DNA of 13,024 nt from Bacteroidota bacterium (GTDB lineage Bacteria; Bacteroidota; Ignavibacteria; UBA10030; UBA8401): assembly GCA_030824295.1 (NCBI GenBank), contig JAVBYA010000465.1, positions 1 through 13,024 on the forward strand, in the 5' to 3' direction. Of the stretch, positions 5,575-13,024 are shown one piece after another. Within the stretch, counting starts at the first letter, position 1. Each line of letters opens with the position of its first letter. The position numbers and the translations under genes are program-made. The notes under the pieces are model-generated. The model was not told where the DNA came from. It did not search any database and saw only the letters and a program-made list of their open reading frames with translations.

Positions 5575-6276
5575 CTACATCCCGTACATGAGCCGGTTGC
5601 CGAGTTCTTCCGGCAATCGCGCTGCGTAGATCTTTTCCGCCGCGGTCTGGATATCGTAGTCCGACCGGACCAGTTCGAACGTCCACGCGATCGAATCGAA
5701 GATACCGAAGGAAAGCATCGGATTCCCGTCCCTCGGCTGGCCGACACTCCCCACATTCACCAGATACTGCTCATCCTGCATCACCGATTTGGCTCTCCCC
5801 CGTCCGTTGAAGATCCCCGGAACATGCGTATGCCCGATGAAACAGATGCGCTCCTGAAGAAAACGGACCGCACGGGATGCATCGTCCGCATCGATGATGT
5901 AATCCCATGCATCCGGAAGGTGCGGAGAGGCATGCACGAATCGGATATCCTCACGGACCGTGGTCATCGGCAGTCCGGACAGGTATGCCTTATTCTCCGG
6001 TATCAGTTCATCGGAGGTCCACAGCACGGCCCTGCGGGCAATGGCATTGAAGTCGTGAGCCTGGGATGTGTCCAGCGCTGCAGCGTCGTGATTGCCGAGG
6101 ACGGCTGCCGCGCAGCGGCTGCGGACGAGGTTCACGCACTCATTGGGGTTGGCACCGTAACCGACGATGTCACCGAGGCAGATGATCTCGTCCACCTTCC
6201 GCTCATCGATGATGGAGAGCGCTTTGGTGAGTGCTTCAAGATTGGAATGGATATCCGAGATGATGGCGTACTTCAT
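5575..6276 (-). CDS. Calcineurin-like metallophosphoesterase (YfcE/DevT-like)
   Basis: This 233-residue protein is a binuclear-metal phosphoesterase. All metal-binding motifs are present: D8-I-H10 (SDIHSN), GDIVGYG with D36, GNHD at 61-64, H115 in VHASP, and GHTH at 148-151, followed by NVGSVGQPRDGNP near 174-186. The last motif is usual in the small bacterial YfcE/DevT-like branch. There is no signal peptide, so it is cytoplasmic. The substrate is unknown; relatives act on phosphodiesters or phosphoproteins. ATG at 6276 is chosen because the family begins with the MKYAIISDIH strand there. An in-frame ATG at 6297 would overlap the preceding kinase gene. The gap to the kinase stop is seven bases, so the genes are co-transcribed. 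An enzyme opposing the kinases would make sense, but the sequence does not prove it. Confidence 0.93.
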   Translation of the reverse strand: MKYAIISDIHSNLEALTKALSIIDERKVDEIICLGDIVGYGANPNECVNLVRSRCAAAVLGNHDAAALDTSQAHDFNAIARRAVLWTSDELIPENKAYLSGLPMTTVREDIRFVHASPHLPDAWDYIIDADDASRAVRFLQERICFIGHTHVPGIFNGRGRAKSVMQDEQYLVNVGSVGQPRDGNPMLSFGIFDSIAWTFELVRSDYDIQTAAEKIYAARLPEELGNRLMYGM

Positions 6277-6283
6277 AGGAACT

Positions 6284-8926
6284 CTACTGTGATTCATCGG
6301 TCAGGAGAACAACATCCGAACGCAGTTCGCCGCGTGTCACAACGACCGACTTTCCGTCCGGTGTCCAGGCGAATGATGCAATGAAATTCTCTTTGAAATG
6401 GGTGAACTGTTTCTGTTGTCCGCCGTCGGCCGGCCGGGTAAAGACGTTGGACACACCGTCCGTTGTGATCAGATAACTGATCTCGTTGGTATTCGGCCGG
6501 AGAAGAATGGTGGACATGTTCTTTGGAGCTTCAAACAGCCGCTTCACGGTACCTCCGTTGACCGGGATCGACGAGACGTACCGTCTTCCCTCCGATGAAG
6601 CGACAAAATAGACGGTGGTCCCGTCCGAAGAGAACACCGGACTATTCCCGTTCTCCGTGGTCACGTCGGACCTCTCTCCTCCGCCGGCCGGGATCTTCAT
6701 GACAGTGTTCGGTCCCCGCATCCACGAAGAGAAGATGATCCATTTCCCTGAAATATCCATCGACGGATAATAGTCCTCTGCATCCTTCGTCAGCTGCTTC
6801 AAGCCGTTGCCATCCGTTCCGATCGACCAGATATTGGGGATCCCCGACCTGGCGGAACCGAACAACAGGGTCTTTCCGTCCGGTGTCACCGAAATGAACT
6901 GTTCTGCCGATGCATCATTGGTGACCTGCACCTGTTCCTCCCCGGTGAGCGTTGCAGACCAGATATCGAACACTCCGCCCTGACGGGAAACATAATAGAG
7001 CCTGTTGTCGGCGGAGACAGACACACCGGCCATGCCATCGTCGCGCAGACGGGTGACCTTCGTCGCTTGCTTCGCATCGCCGCCGGGGACATGATACATA
7101 TACACCTCCCGCTCGGTCTGTACGGCACAGATCTTCTTCCGATCGTCCGTGACCGACGAGCCTCCGTAGGTATTCAGGTCGTTGGTGATCTTTTTGGTCT
7201 CGCCGGACGGGAACGAAACAAAATATAACTGCGTCAGCAGATTATCCAGGTCCCCTCCTTCCACGATCAACCCCTTGCCGTCGGACATCCACGTCACTTC
7301 GCCGATAACGTCCCATTCCGTTTCCGTCATGCGCTGCACTTCTCCCGATGCGGCGTTGACGCTGATCAATTCATGATGGAATCCCCCTTCCCACAGTCCA
7401 AGCGCAACAGCAATGATATCCCCCTGCGGTGACCAGGAAGGTGAACCGCTGATCCATTTATCCCCTTTGTAGGCGATGAGGTCCTTCTGCTTCGATCCGT
7501 CCGCCGACGCAACGACCAATGCAAAATTCCCGTTCTCCTGATAGGTCCTATTGAAGGCGAATTGTGATCCGTCGGGCGAGAACGTGACGGAGGTCTGCAC
7601 ATTGGAGATCACCTTCACGGCATTCCCGCCAAGCACCGGGATCTTATACAACGATGCCAGGACGCCATCGGGGTCCTGCATCCGGAAATAGATGAAGTTC
7701 CCGTCGTTGGAAAAGATGGGGTCACCGATAAAATCCTGCTGCGGCGGCCGGATCTGGATATTGCTGGAGGTAGCAAGCTGCCGCACCCATAAGGAATATT
7801 TCCCTTTATCGAACTGGCTGTAGCAGATATACCGGTTATCGGAGGAGATAGCGGCGCTTTGGACATTTCCGGTGGATGTGATCCGGCTGAACTGGAATGA
7901 CGAGAACGGCGTGTCTCCCGAGGGCATGAACAGATACAGTCCGATGATCAATACCGCCGCCAGCGCGATAGCAGCGGCAGAATAGACCACTGTTCGATTC
8001 ATTGCAGATGCTGGGCCCTCCGTTGTCCGGATACCGGACGGCGGCGGTGTTTCCGAGAGGCTGGATTCCAGCTTCTGATACTCACCGGAGAATGCCGGAC
8101 GGTTCACCCGGGAACTCTGTTTCTTCAACCGGCGCAGGTCCCGGATGATATCGCTCATGTGCTGAAAGCGGTCCTCGGGATTCTTTTCAAGTGCTGTCTT
8201 GATCAGGAACGATAGCTCTGCGGGGGCATCCGGAACGAACTTCTGGATGTTCTCCGGATCCTCATTGATAATGGAATACATCATGGCCGCTTCGTGCTCG
8301 CCGCGGAACGGCAGACGTCCGGAGAGCATCTCGAAGAACAAGACGCCGAAGGCAAAGATGTCGGAGCGCGGATCGACCTCGCCTCCCTGCATCTGTTCGG
8401 GTGCCATGTACGCGAGTGTACCGACGGTGCTCGACGTGCGTGTGAGTTTCAGTGAGCCTTTCAGTTTTGCAAGACCGAAGTCCATCACCTTGATCTGCCC
8501 CTTGGCATTGATCATGATGTTGTCCGCTTTGATATCGCGGTGCACGATCCCTTTGCTGTGCGCTTCTTCGAGCGCTTCAGCGATCTGAAGAGCATAGTCA
8601 ATGGCAGCATCGGTCTTCATCCCGCCGGCACTGATGGATTCGCGCAGCGTCTTCCCATCCACGTATTCCATCACCATGAACTGCTTCCCATCCTCTTCGC
8701 GGACATCGTGGATGACACAGATGTTGGGATGATTGAGTACGGCTGCGGCCTGCGCTTCCTGCAGGAACCGAGAACGAGTGGTCGCATCGTTGTTCACCCG
8801 ATCGGGAAGGAACTTCAACGCAACGATGCGGTTGAGTTTGGTGTCCTGGGCTTTATAGACAACACCCATTCCACCTTCGCCGAGTTTCTCTAGAATATGA
8901 TACTGCGCAATCGTCTGTCCGATCAT
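6284..8926 (-). CDS. Membrane Ser/Thr protein kinase with C-terminal PD40/WD40-like propeller
   Basis: This 880-residue protein is a Hanks-type receptor kinase. The kinase domain (about 9-268) has the Gly loop GEGGMG (16-21), Lys38, Glu57 of helix C, HRD with D131, N136, DFG at 149-151 and APE at 175-177, so it looks active. The catalytic loop is HRDIKADN instead of the usual HRDIKPEN. A Ser/Pro-rich linker leads to one membrane helix at about 313-334. The rest (about 340-880) is a series of PD40 repeats, each with a SPDGK- or TPDGK-like turn (FSPDGSQFAF, TPDGKTLLFGSA), forming TolB-like propeller blades. The propeller should be periplasmic. Its start overlaps the stop of the preceding kinase in ATGA, with AAGGA upstream. 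It is paralogous to that kinase; the first 40 residues are nearly identical, the propellers much less so. The ligand and targets are unknown. Confidence 0.96.
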   Translation of the reverse strand: MIGQTIAQYHILEKLGEGGMGVVYKAQDTKLNRIVALKFLPDRVNNDATTRSRFLQEAQAAAVLNHPNICVIHDVREEDGKQFMVMEYVDGKTLRESISAGGMKTDAAIDYALQIAEALEEAHSKGIVHRDIKADNIMINAKGQIKVMDFGLAKLKGSLKLTRTSSTVGTLAYMAPEQMQGGEVDPRSDIFAFGVLFFEMLSGRLPFRGEHEAAMMYSIINEDPENIQKFVPDAPAELSFLIKTALEKNPEDRFQHMSDIIRDLRRLKKQSSRVNRPAFSGEYQKLESSLSETPPPSGIRTTEGPASAMNRTVVYSAAAIALAAVLIIGLYLFMPSGDTPFSSFQFSRITSTGNVQSAAISSDNRYICYSQFDKGKYSLWVRQLATSSNIQIRPPQQDFIGDPIFSNDGNFIYFRMQDPDGVLASLYKIPVLGGNAVKVISNVQTSVTFSPDGSQFAFNRTYQENGNFALVVASADGSKQKDLIAYKGDKWISGSPSWSPQGDIIAVALGLWEGGFHHELISVNAASGEVQRMTETEWDVIGEVTWMSDGKGLIVEGGDLDNLLTQLYFVSFPSGETKKITNDLNTYGGSSVTDDRKKICAVQTEREVYMYHVPGGDAKQATKVTRLRDDGMAGVSVSADNRLYYVSRQGGVFDIWSATLTGEEQVQVTNDASAEQFISVTPDGKTLLFGSARSGIPNIWSIGTDGNGLKQLTKDAEDYYPSMDISGKWIIFSSWMRGPNTVMKIPAGGGERSDVTTENGNSPVFSSDGTTVYFVASSEGRRYVSSIPVNGGTVKRLFEAPKNMSTILLRPNTNEISYLITTDGVSNVFTRPADGGQQKQFTHFKENFIASFAWTPDGKSVVVTRGELRSDVVLLTDESQ
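8828..8854 (-). repeat. 27-base identical block shared by the two kinase genes, copy 1
   Basis: These 27 bases encode the region around KAQDTKLNR in the downstream kinase and are identical to 11521-11547 in the upstream kinase. They are the longest identical stretch I saw between the two paralogues, and support origin by tandem duplication or local gene conversion. Confidence 0.75.
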
Positions 8927-11619
8927 TCTTCGGCATCCTTTGTCTTATCCCAGAATATTTTCATTGCAATGGGCGGATACATGATGTCCTCCGCCTCGAA
9001 CGCCCGGATGAATGCTATCTTGGACCCGTCGCGGGACACATCGAACGCGAGTGTCGTGAGCGGCGCGGTGAAGAGCTCCTTCTTCGCGATACTGACGACA
9101 CCTTCCTTTCCGTAGGCGATGGACGCCCTCGTCATGATCCTCCCCTTTTTCATATAGATCAATTCGGAAGATGACCGGCCCCATCGCGGCCCGCCGACGA
9201 CATTATCATCGACCTTCCAGGATTGCCCGTTCTTGAGGGACAGCAGATACAGGTCGAACTCCCCGGTCTCGTTGGAGCGATAGGAGACATAGTCCCCGTC
9301 GGGTGAGAACCGTCCGTCGACCTCGTCGAACGTCGTCTTCACGATCGGATGGAGCGTATCCCTTTTCTCATCATCGATCCAGTACAGATCGGAGTTGCTC
9401 AGCGAAGCGTTCAGCTTTTGCACCAACACTTTCTTACCGTCCCGTGACCAATCCATCGGTCGCAGATTCTCATCCGAACGGAAATACTGTTTCGCATCCT
9501 TGAAGTTCTTCACCTCTTTCTCGTAGAGAGCACCATTCAAAAACCGGTACGAGCAGATGATGCGATTCCCATCGGGCGACCAAATAGGGTTGAATTCCCC
9601 CTCTTTCCCATTGGTGAACCGAACCCTGGTCTTCGTCCCGCTCCGCAGATCGTAGATCCAGATGTTCGTCCGCCGGGATTTGATCTCGTACAGCCATACC
9701 GCCAATTCCTTCCCATCCGGTGAAAATGCCGGTGTTCCTTGCTCATCCAATCCGCCGACGGACGCGAGTTTCCTCCCCTCCGGAGAATAGATCAATACGG
9801 GTGCACCGGAAAGGAGTCTGCCCGGCTGCGAGAGGAGGATTCCATTGGCGGAGACAGAATACATGGCGAGGTTCCAGGCGACATCATTCATCACGTCGGT
9901 CTCCAAGACGATCGGATCGCCGGAGAGTTCCCATGTGCCCGGATCGAAGGTCTGTGCCAGGAGCGTCCTATTCTGCGCATAGATGAGATGACCGCTCGAA
10001 TATACGGCATTGGCAGAGGACTGGACGATCTGCTTTTTGACCGACCCATCTAACGAACCGACATAGATCGCATCCCCTTCCGCTTCACCGCTCTCGCTGG
10101 TAGTACGGACAAGATAGAGGAAATGCTTCCCGTCGGGGAGGAAGAACGGGAACCGATGCGACCCTTCCTTCTTTGTGGTATCGATCACAGTCACCGCGAC
10201 CGGATCTCCGCCGTCGGCCGGGACCATCACGATCGGAGCCTGATAGTCATCGGTGAAGATGATCTGTCCGAACTGGTTCCAGCTCCCTCCCCGCGGATTC
10301 CGCGTGATGCAGACCGTGACGGGCGATCCGCTGACAAGGTCGGTCCGTTTCACTTTGTTCTGCGCGAAGAATCCGATGTTCTTACCATCCGGCGACCAGA
10401 AGGGATGGGATGCCCCTTCCGTCCTTCGCAGCCGTACGCTGCGGCGTTCCTCCAGGGAATAGACGACGATCTGACGGCCGTTCGCATCGATATAGGCGAT
10501 ATGTTTTCCGTCAGGAGAGATGAGCGGGGGCGAGCCGCCGCCGAAGAAGAGCGGTTTGCTGGAATCGGGAAGTATGACGGACGCATTCAGCACCGAATGG
10601 AATTGCACCACTCCCGGTGAATGAAAGAACCAGATCGCAATACAGCCAATGAGACCTGCCGCGGCGATGATCCACGGAAGCATTCGGACCGCAACGGACG
10701 AATTCGGAATTGCAACGGCACCATCAGCAGGAGGAACGATGGTCGAACGGACCGGATAGCTCTTGCTCATCCTCGTCCGGCTGGATGTCCGCTTGAACCG
10801 ATTTAAGTCGATGGCGGCCTGTTTGATGGACTGCATCCGCTCATTCGGGTCCTTCTCCATGCATTCCAATACAATGCGGTCCAGCTCCGGGTCCAATTCG
10901 GGTTTGACCGTGGACGGCGGAGGGATGTCCACATTCACGATCTCGTACAGGATGGCGCTCTCATGCGCTCCGGTGAACGGCGAGCGTCCGGTCAGTAACT
11001 CGTACAATAGCACACCGAACGAGAAGATATCACTGCGATGGTCCGTCTCCTGTCCCTGCACCTGCTCCGGGGACATATACCCTAATGTGCCGACGGTGCT
11101 CCCGGCTTTGGTCAAACGAGACACACCGGCAAGTTTCGCCAGACCGAAGTCCATGATCTGTGCAATGCCATCCTTCCGGACCATCACGTTCTCCGGTTTG
11201 ATGTCCCGGTGAACGATCCCTTTCTCGTGCGCAGCGGCCAATCCTTCCGCAATCTGAATGGCATGATCGATCGCCTGTTTCAGCGTGAGCGACGATTTCT
11301 TTTCCTGCAGAGTCTGGCCGTCAACAAATTCCATGACAATGAACATTTGCTTGCCCGCCGGAACGCCAGTGGAGGAGGGGCCGTCATGGTCCTGAATATC
11401 GATGATGGAACAGACATTCGGATGATTCAGCGCGGCGGCGGATTGCGCTTCCTGGATGAACCGTGTTTTATCCTGATCCGACGCTGACATATGCGGCGGA
11501 AGGAATTTGAGAGCGACGAAGCGGTTGAGTTTGGTGTCCTGGGCTTTGTAGACAACGCCCATTCCCCCTTCACCAAGCTTCTCAAGAATTCTATACTGAG
11601 ATATGGTTTGTCCGATCAT
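8923..11619 (-). CDS. Membrane Ser/Thr protein kinase with C-terminal PD40/WD40-like propeller
   Basis: This 898-residue protein has the same plan as the next kinase downstream. The kinase domain (about 9-276) shows GEGGMG (16-21), Lys38, Glu57, HRDIKPEN at 137-144, DFG at 157-159 and SPE at 183-185, all that catalysis requires. It carries a Gly/Pro/Ser insertion at about 79-90 (DGPSSTGVPAG), in the loop before the hinge, that its neighbour lacks. A basic Ser/Arg linker precedes one membrane helix at about 313-332 (LPWIIAAAGLIGCIAIWFF). From about 340 to the end come PD40 blades (SPDGKHIAYI, SPDGKNIGFF, LPDGKHFLYLV, SPDGKELAVW, SPDGNRIICSY, SPDGDYVSYRS). The propeller should lie in the periplasm. 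It resembles the propeller of the partial gene upstream more than that of the gene downstream. Start and stop both lie in ATGA overlaps with flanking kinase genes, so translation is probably coupled. Confidence 0.96.
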   Translation of the reverse strand: MIGQTISQYRILEKLGEGGMGVVYKAQDTKLNRFVALKFLPPHMSASDQDKTRFIQEAQSAAALNHPNVCSIIDIQDHDGPSSTGVPAGKQMFIVMEFVDGQTLQEKKSSLTLKQAIDHAIQIAEGLAAAHEKGIVHRDIKPENVMVRKDGIAQIMDFGLAKLAGVSRLTKAGSTVGTLGYMSPEQVQGQETDHRSDIFSFGVLLYELLTGRSPFTGAHESAILYEIVNVDIPPPSTVKPELDPELDRIVLECMEKDPNERMQSIKQAAIDLNRFKRTSSRTRMSKSYPVRSTIVPPADGAVAIPNSSVAVRMLPWIIAAAGLIGCIAIWFFHSPGVVQFHSVLNASVILPDSSKPLFFGGGSPPLISPDGKHIAYIDANGRQIVVYSLEERRSVRLRRTEGASHPFWSPDGKNIGFFAQNKVKRTDLVSGSPVTVCITRNPRGGSWNQFGQIIFTDDYQAPIVMVPADGGDPVAVTVIDTTKKEGSHRFPFFLPDGKHFLYLVRTTSESGEAEGDAIYVGSLDGSVKKQIVQSSANAVYSSGHLIYAQNRTLLAQTFDPGTWELSGDPIVLETDVMNDVAWNLAMYSVSANGILLSQPGRLLSGAPVLIYSPEGRKLASVGGLDEQGTPAFSPDGKELAVWLYEIKSRRTNIWIYDLRSGTKTRVRFTNGKEGEFNPIWSPDGNRIICSYRFLNGALYEKEVKNFKDAKQYFRSDENLRPMDWSRDGKKVLVQKLNASLSNSDLYWIDDEKRDTLHPIVKTTFDEVDGRFSPDGDYVSYRSNETGEFDLYLLSLKNGQSWKVDDNVVGGPRWGRSSSELIYMKKGRIMTRASIAYGKEGVVSIAKKELFTAPLTTLAFDVSRDGSKIAFIRAFEAEDIMYPPIAMKIFWDKTKDAEE
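11521..11547 (-). repeat. 27-base identical block shared by the two kinase genes, copy 2
   Basis: These bases are identical to 8828-8854 and encode the same KAQDTKLNR segment in the upstream kinase. The codons on both sides carry synonymous differences, so the duplication is not very recent. Confidence 0.75.
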
Positions 11620-13024
11620 TTCTTCACCGTCGCGGGCCAGTTCGTTACCAGAGTCAAGGGTGCGGTCGCCTGCAATCCTTTGGAGACCGACAGGAGGATC
11701 GACCTGCCGTCGGGGGAAATATGACGGAATGTTCCGTTACCGACATTGAGATTGAATCCGGCGATCGCCGTCGGATCGAAATACTGGCGGACCTTGCCAA
11801 CCGTAAAGGAAGAACCGCTGCCGTTCACCTCTGCATACATTAATTTCCCGCCGGCAAGGTAATAGATCCCGCGGCTGTTCTCATGCCACCGGGGGGCGTT
11901 CCCGCCGTTCGTGGAGACCTGCCATTTCGCTCCCGGACCGGGGAACGGCCGGACGTAGACCTCATTCTTCCCCGATTCATTCGACTGGTATGCCACCCAT
12001 TTCCCGTCCGGTGAGAAAGCGCCGGCCCCTTCCGAGAATTCGGTCCGAACGAATGCGATCGGCACCTTCTCTCCGGTCATCGGGATGGCGAACAGATCCG
12101 ATTTTGTTATCGGATCGCCGGCGGATGTGAATAAGAGATACTTCCCGTCCCTGGACCAATCGTTCGGTGTCTTGAGGAACGGAGTGGAGAGGATCAGTTT
12201 CTCATCCTCCGCACCGTTCGTATTCTTCTCGAAGAGATCGTAGCGTCCGTACCTGTTCGAAGAGAATGCGATCCTCCTGCTGTCCGGCGACCAGACCGGA
12301 TAGGCATCCACCGATCCGTCGAACGTGAATCGTGTCTTGACACCGCGGGTGATGTCCATGAGCCAGATGTCGGCATTGCGCGCGGAGATCTCATAGAGGT
12401 CCATGGCAACGGTCCTCATATCGGGAGAGACCGCAGCAGACACAAAGATCTCCGGTTTTCCGAACGAGGCGCTTCTGCTGCCGTCCGCGTTGAACATGGC
12501 CAGTTCCGGGATCGCCGATGAACTCTTCCCGAGATACACCAGCACGCCATTCTGCGAGACGGTGAACGACGCTACACTATACCGAGTACTGAAATCGATC
12601 GATTCTGCGAGCGGCAACGGGTCCCCTTCCAGTTCCATCGCATCGGGATCGAATGCATGGGCCATGAGTGTATTCTCTCTCATGTACAGGATGTGCCCGT
12701 TGGCATAGGCGGCATTAGAGATACCGGTGATCAATCGTTTGTTCATGTTCCCATCCACCGATGCGATACAGATCGCATCCAATGCACTGCCGCTACCGGA
12801 AGCGGTCGTGCGGGAGAAGTAGAGGAAATGAATGCCGTCCGGAAGGAAGTACGGGTACCGATGGGTCTGTTCCTTCCGGACCGTGTCCAGCGTGGTGAGT
12901 GTGACCGGGATGCCTCCTGATTCCGGGACCATGGAGAGTCCGGTGATCTGATCGATCGGCAGAACGATCTTCCCGTTCTTTCCCCACGATGCACCCCGCG
13001 GTGTGACGATATCACAGATGGTGA
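11616..13024 (-). CDS. PD40/WD40-like propeller half of a probable third receptor Ser/Thr kinase, 5' end outside window
   Basis: The frame is open to the right edge and gives 468 residues; an internal Met at 12932 is not the start, because homology continues upstream of it (TPRGASWGKNGKIVL). The visible part is all PD40 propeller: FLPDGIHFLYFSRT, SPDMRTVAMDLYE, SPDSRRIAFSSNRYG, SPDGKWVAYQSNESG and a final SPDGRSILLSV. It aligns well with the C-terminal half of the next kinase (compare PRGGSWNQFGQI and LPDGKHFLYLVRT). The missing 5' part therefore very likely encodes a kinase domain and a membrane helix, though a kinase-less propeller protein is possible. Its TGA overlaps the ATG of the next kinase. 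It is the most upstream member of the operon seen here. Confidence 0.88.
   Translation of the reverse strand, partial: TICDIVTPRGASWGKNGKIVLPIDQITGLSMVPESGGIPVTLTTLDTVRKEQTHRYPYFLPDGIHFLYFSRTTASGSGSALDAICIASVDGNMNKRLITGISNAAYANGHILYMRENTLMAHAFDPDAMELEGDPLPLAESIDFSTRYSVASFTVSQNGVLVYLGKSSSAIPELAMFNADGSRSASFGKPEIFVSAAVSPDMRTVAMDLYEISARNADIWLMDITRGVKTRFTFDGSVDAYPVWSPDSRRIAFSSNRYGRYDLFEKNTNGAEDEKLILSTPFLKTPNDWSRDGKYLLFTSAGDPITKSDLFAIPMTGEKVPIAFVRTEFSEGAGAFSPDGKWVAYQSNESGKNEVYVRPFPGPGAKWQVSTNGGNAPRWHENSRGIYYLAGGKLMYAEVNGSGSSFTVGKVRQYFDPTAIAGFNLNVGNGTFRHISPDGRSILLSVSKGLQATAPLTLVTNWPATVKK

Noticed and set aside
5476..6384. Plus-strand open frame of 302 codons
   Set aside because: It is a shadow of the phosphoesterase gene, which carries all metal-binding motifs on the other strand.
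6284..13024. Repeated SPDGK-type coding segments as a possible DNA repeat array
   Set aside because: They are degenerate at the DNA level and are explained by protein-level PD40 propeller blades; no CRISPR-like spacing or identity is present.

Overview
The window looks like a chromosomal segment of a Gram-negative bacterium with an outer membrane and moderately high GC, probably from the Bacteroidota/Ignavibacteriota (FCB) assemblage. The grounds are a TonB-dependent receptor with an N-terminal carboxypeptidase-regulatory-like domain, and tandem Ser/Thr kinases fused through one membrane helix to TolB/WD40-like (PD40) propellers. The taxonomic placement is inference from gene families, not from a marker gene.

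Layout, left to right. (1) 1-1846, minus: N-terminal two thirds or more of a TonB-dependent outer-membrane receptor that runs off the left edge. (2) 1847-2193: non-coding. (3) 2194-3458, minus: a compact four-gene cluster, read as an 82-aa Arg-rich single-pass membrane protein, a globin-fold protein, a 42-aa hydrophobic membrane miniprotein and an Rrf2-family Fe-S regulator. The globin has Tyr at the position of the proximal haem-ligating His and appears to have lost the flavohaemoglobin Tyr and Glu as well. (4) 3459-3926: an AT-rich divergent regulatory region with a promoter-like element and palindromes. (5) 3927-5303, plus: an NtrC-type sigma54-dependent response regulator with no sensor kinase beside it. 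(6) 5321-13024, minus: a signalling operon read from the right edge. It holds the propeller half of one receptor kinase (kinase domain beyond the window, assumed by homology), two complete receptor Ser/Thr kinases, a calcineurin-like phosphoesterase and a 54-aa protein. Both kinase-kinase junctions are 4-nt ATGA overlaps.

How the genes may work together: the receptor kinases probably have cytoplasmic kinase domains and periplasmic propellers, and are translated in coupled fashion as a set. The phosphoesterase sits in the same transcript. The globin/Rrf2 cluster looks like an autoregulated redox- or gas-responsive unit in which the globin has been repurposed, with two tiny membrane proteins as possible anchors. 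That cluster is the best candidate for an undescribed system here; its function is inference.
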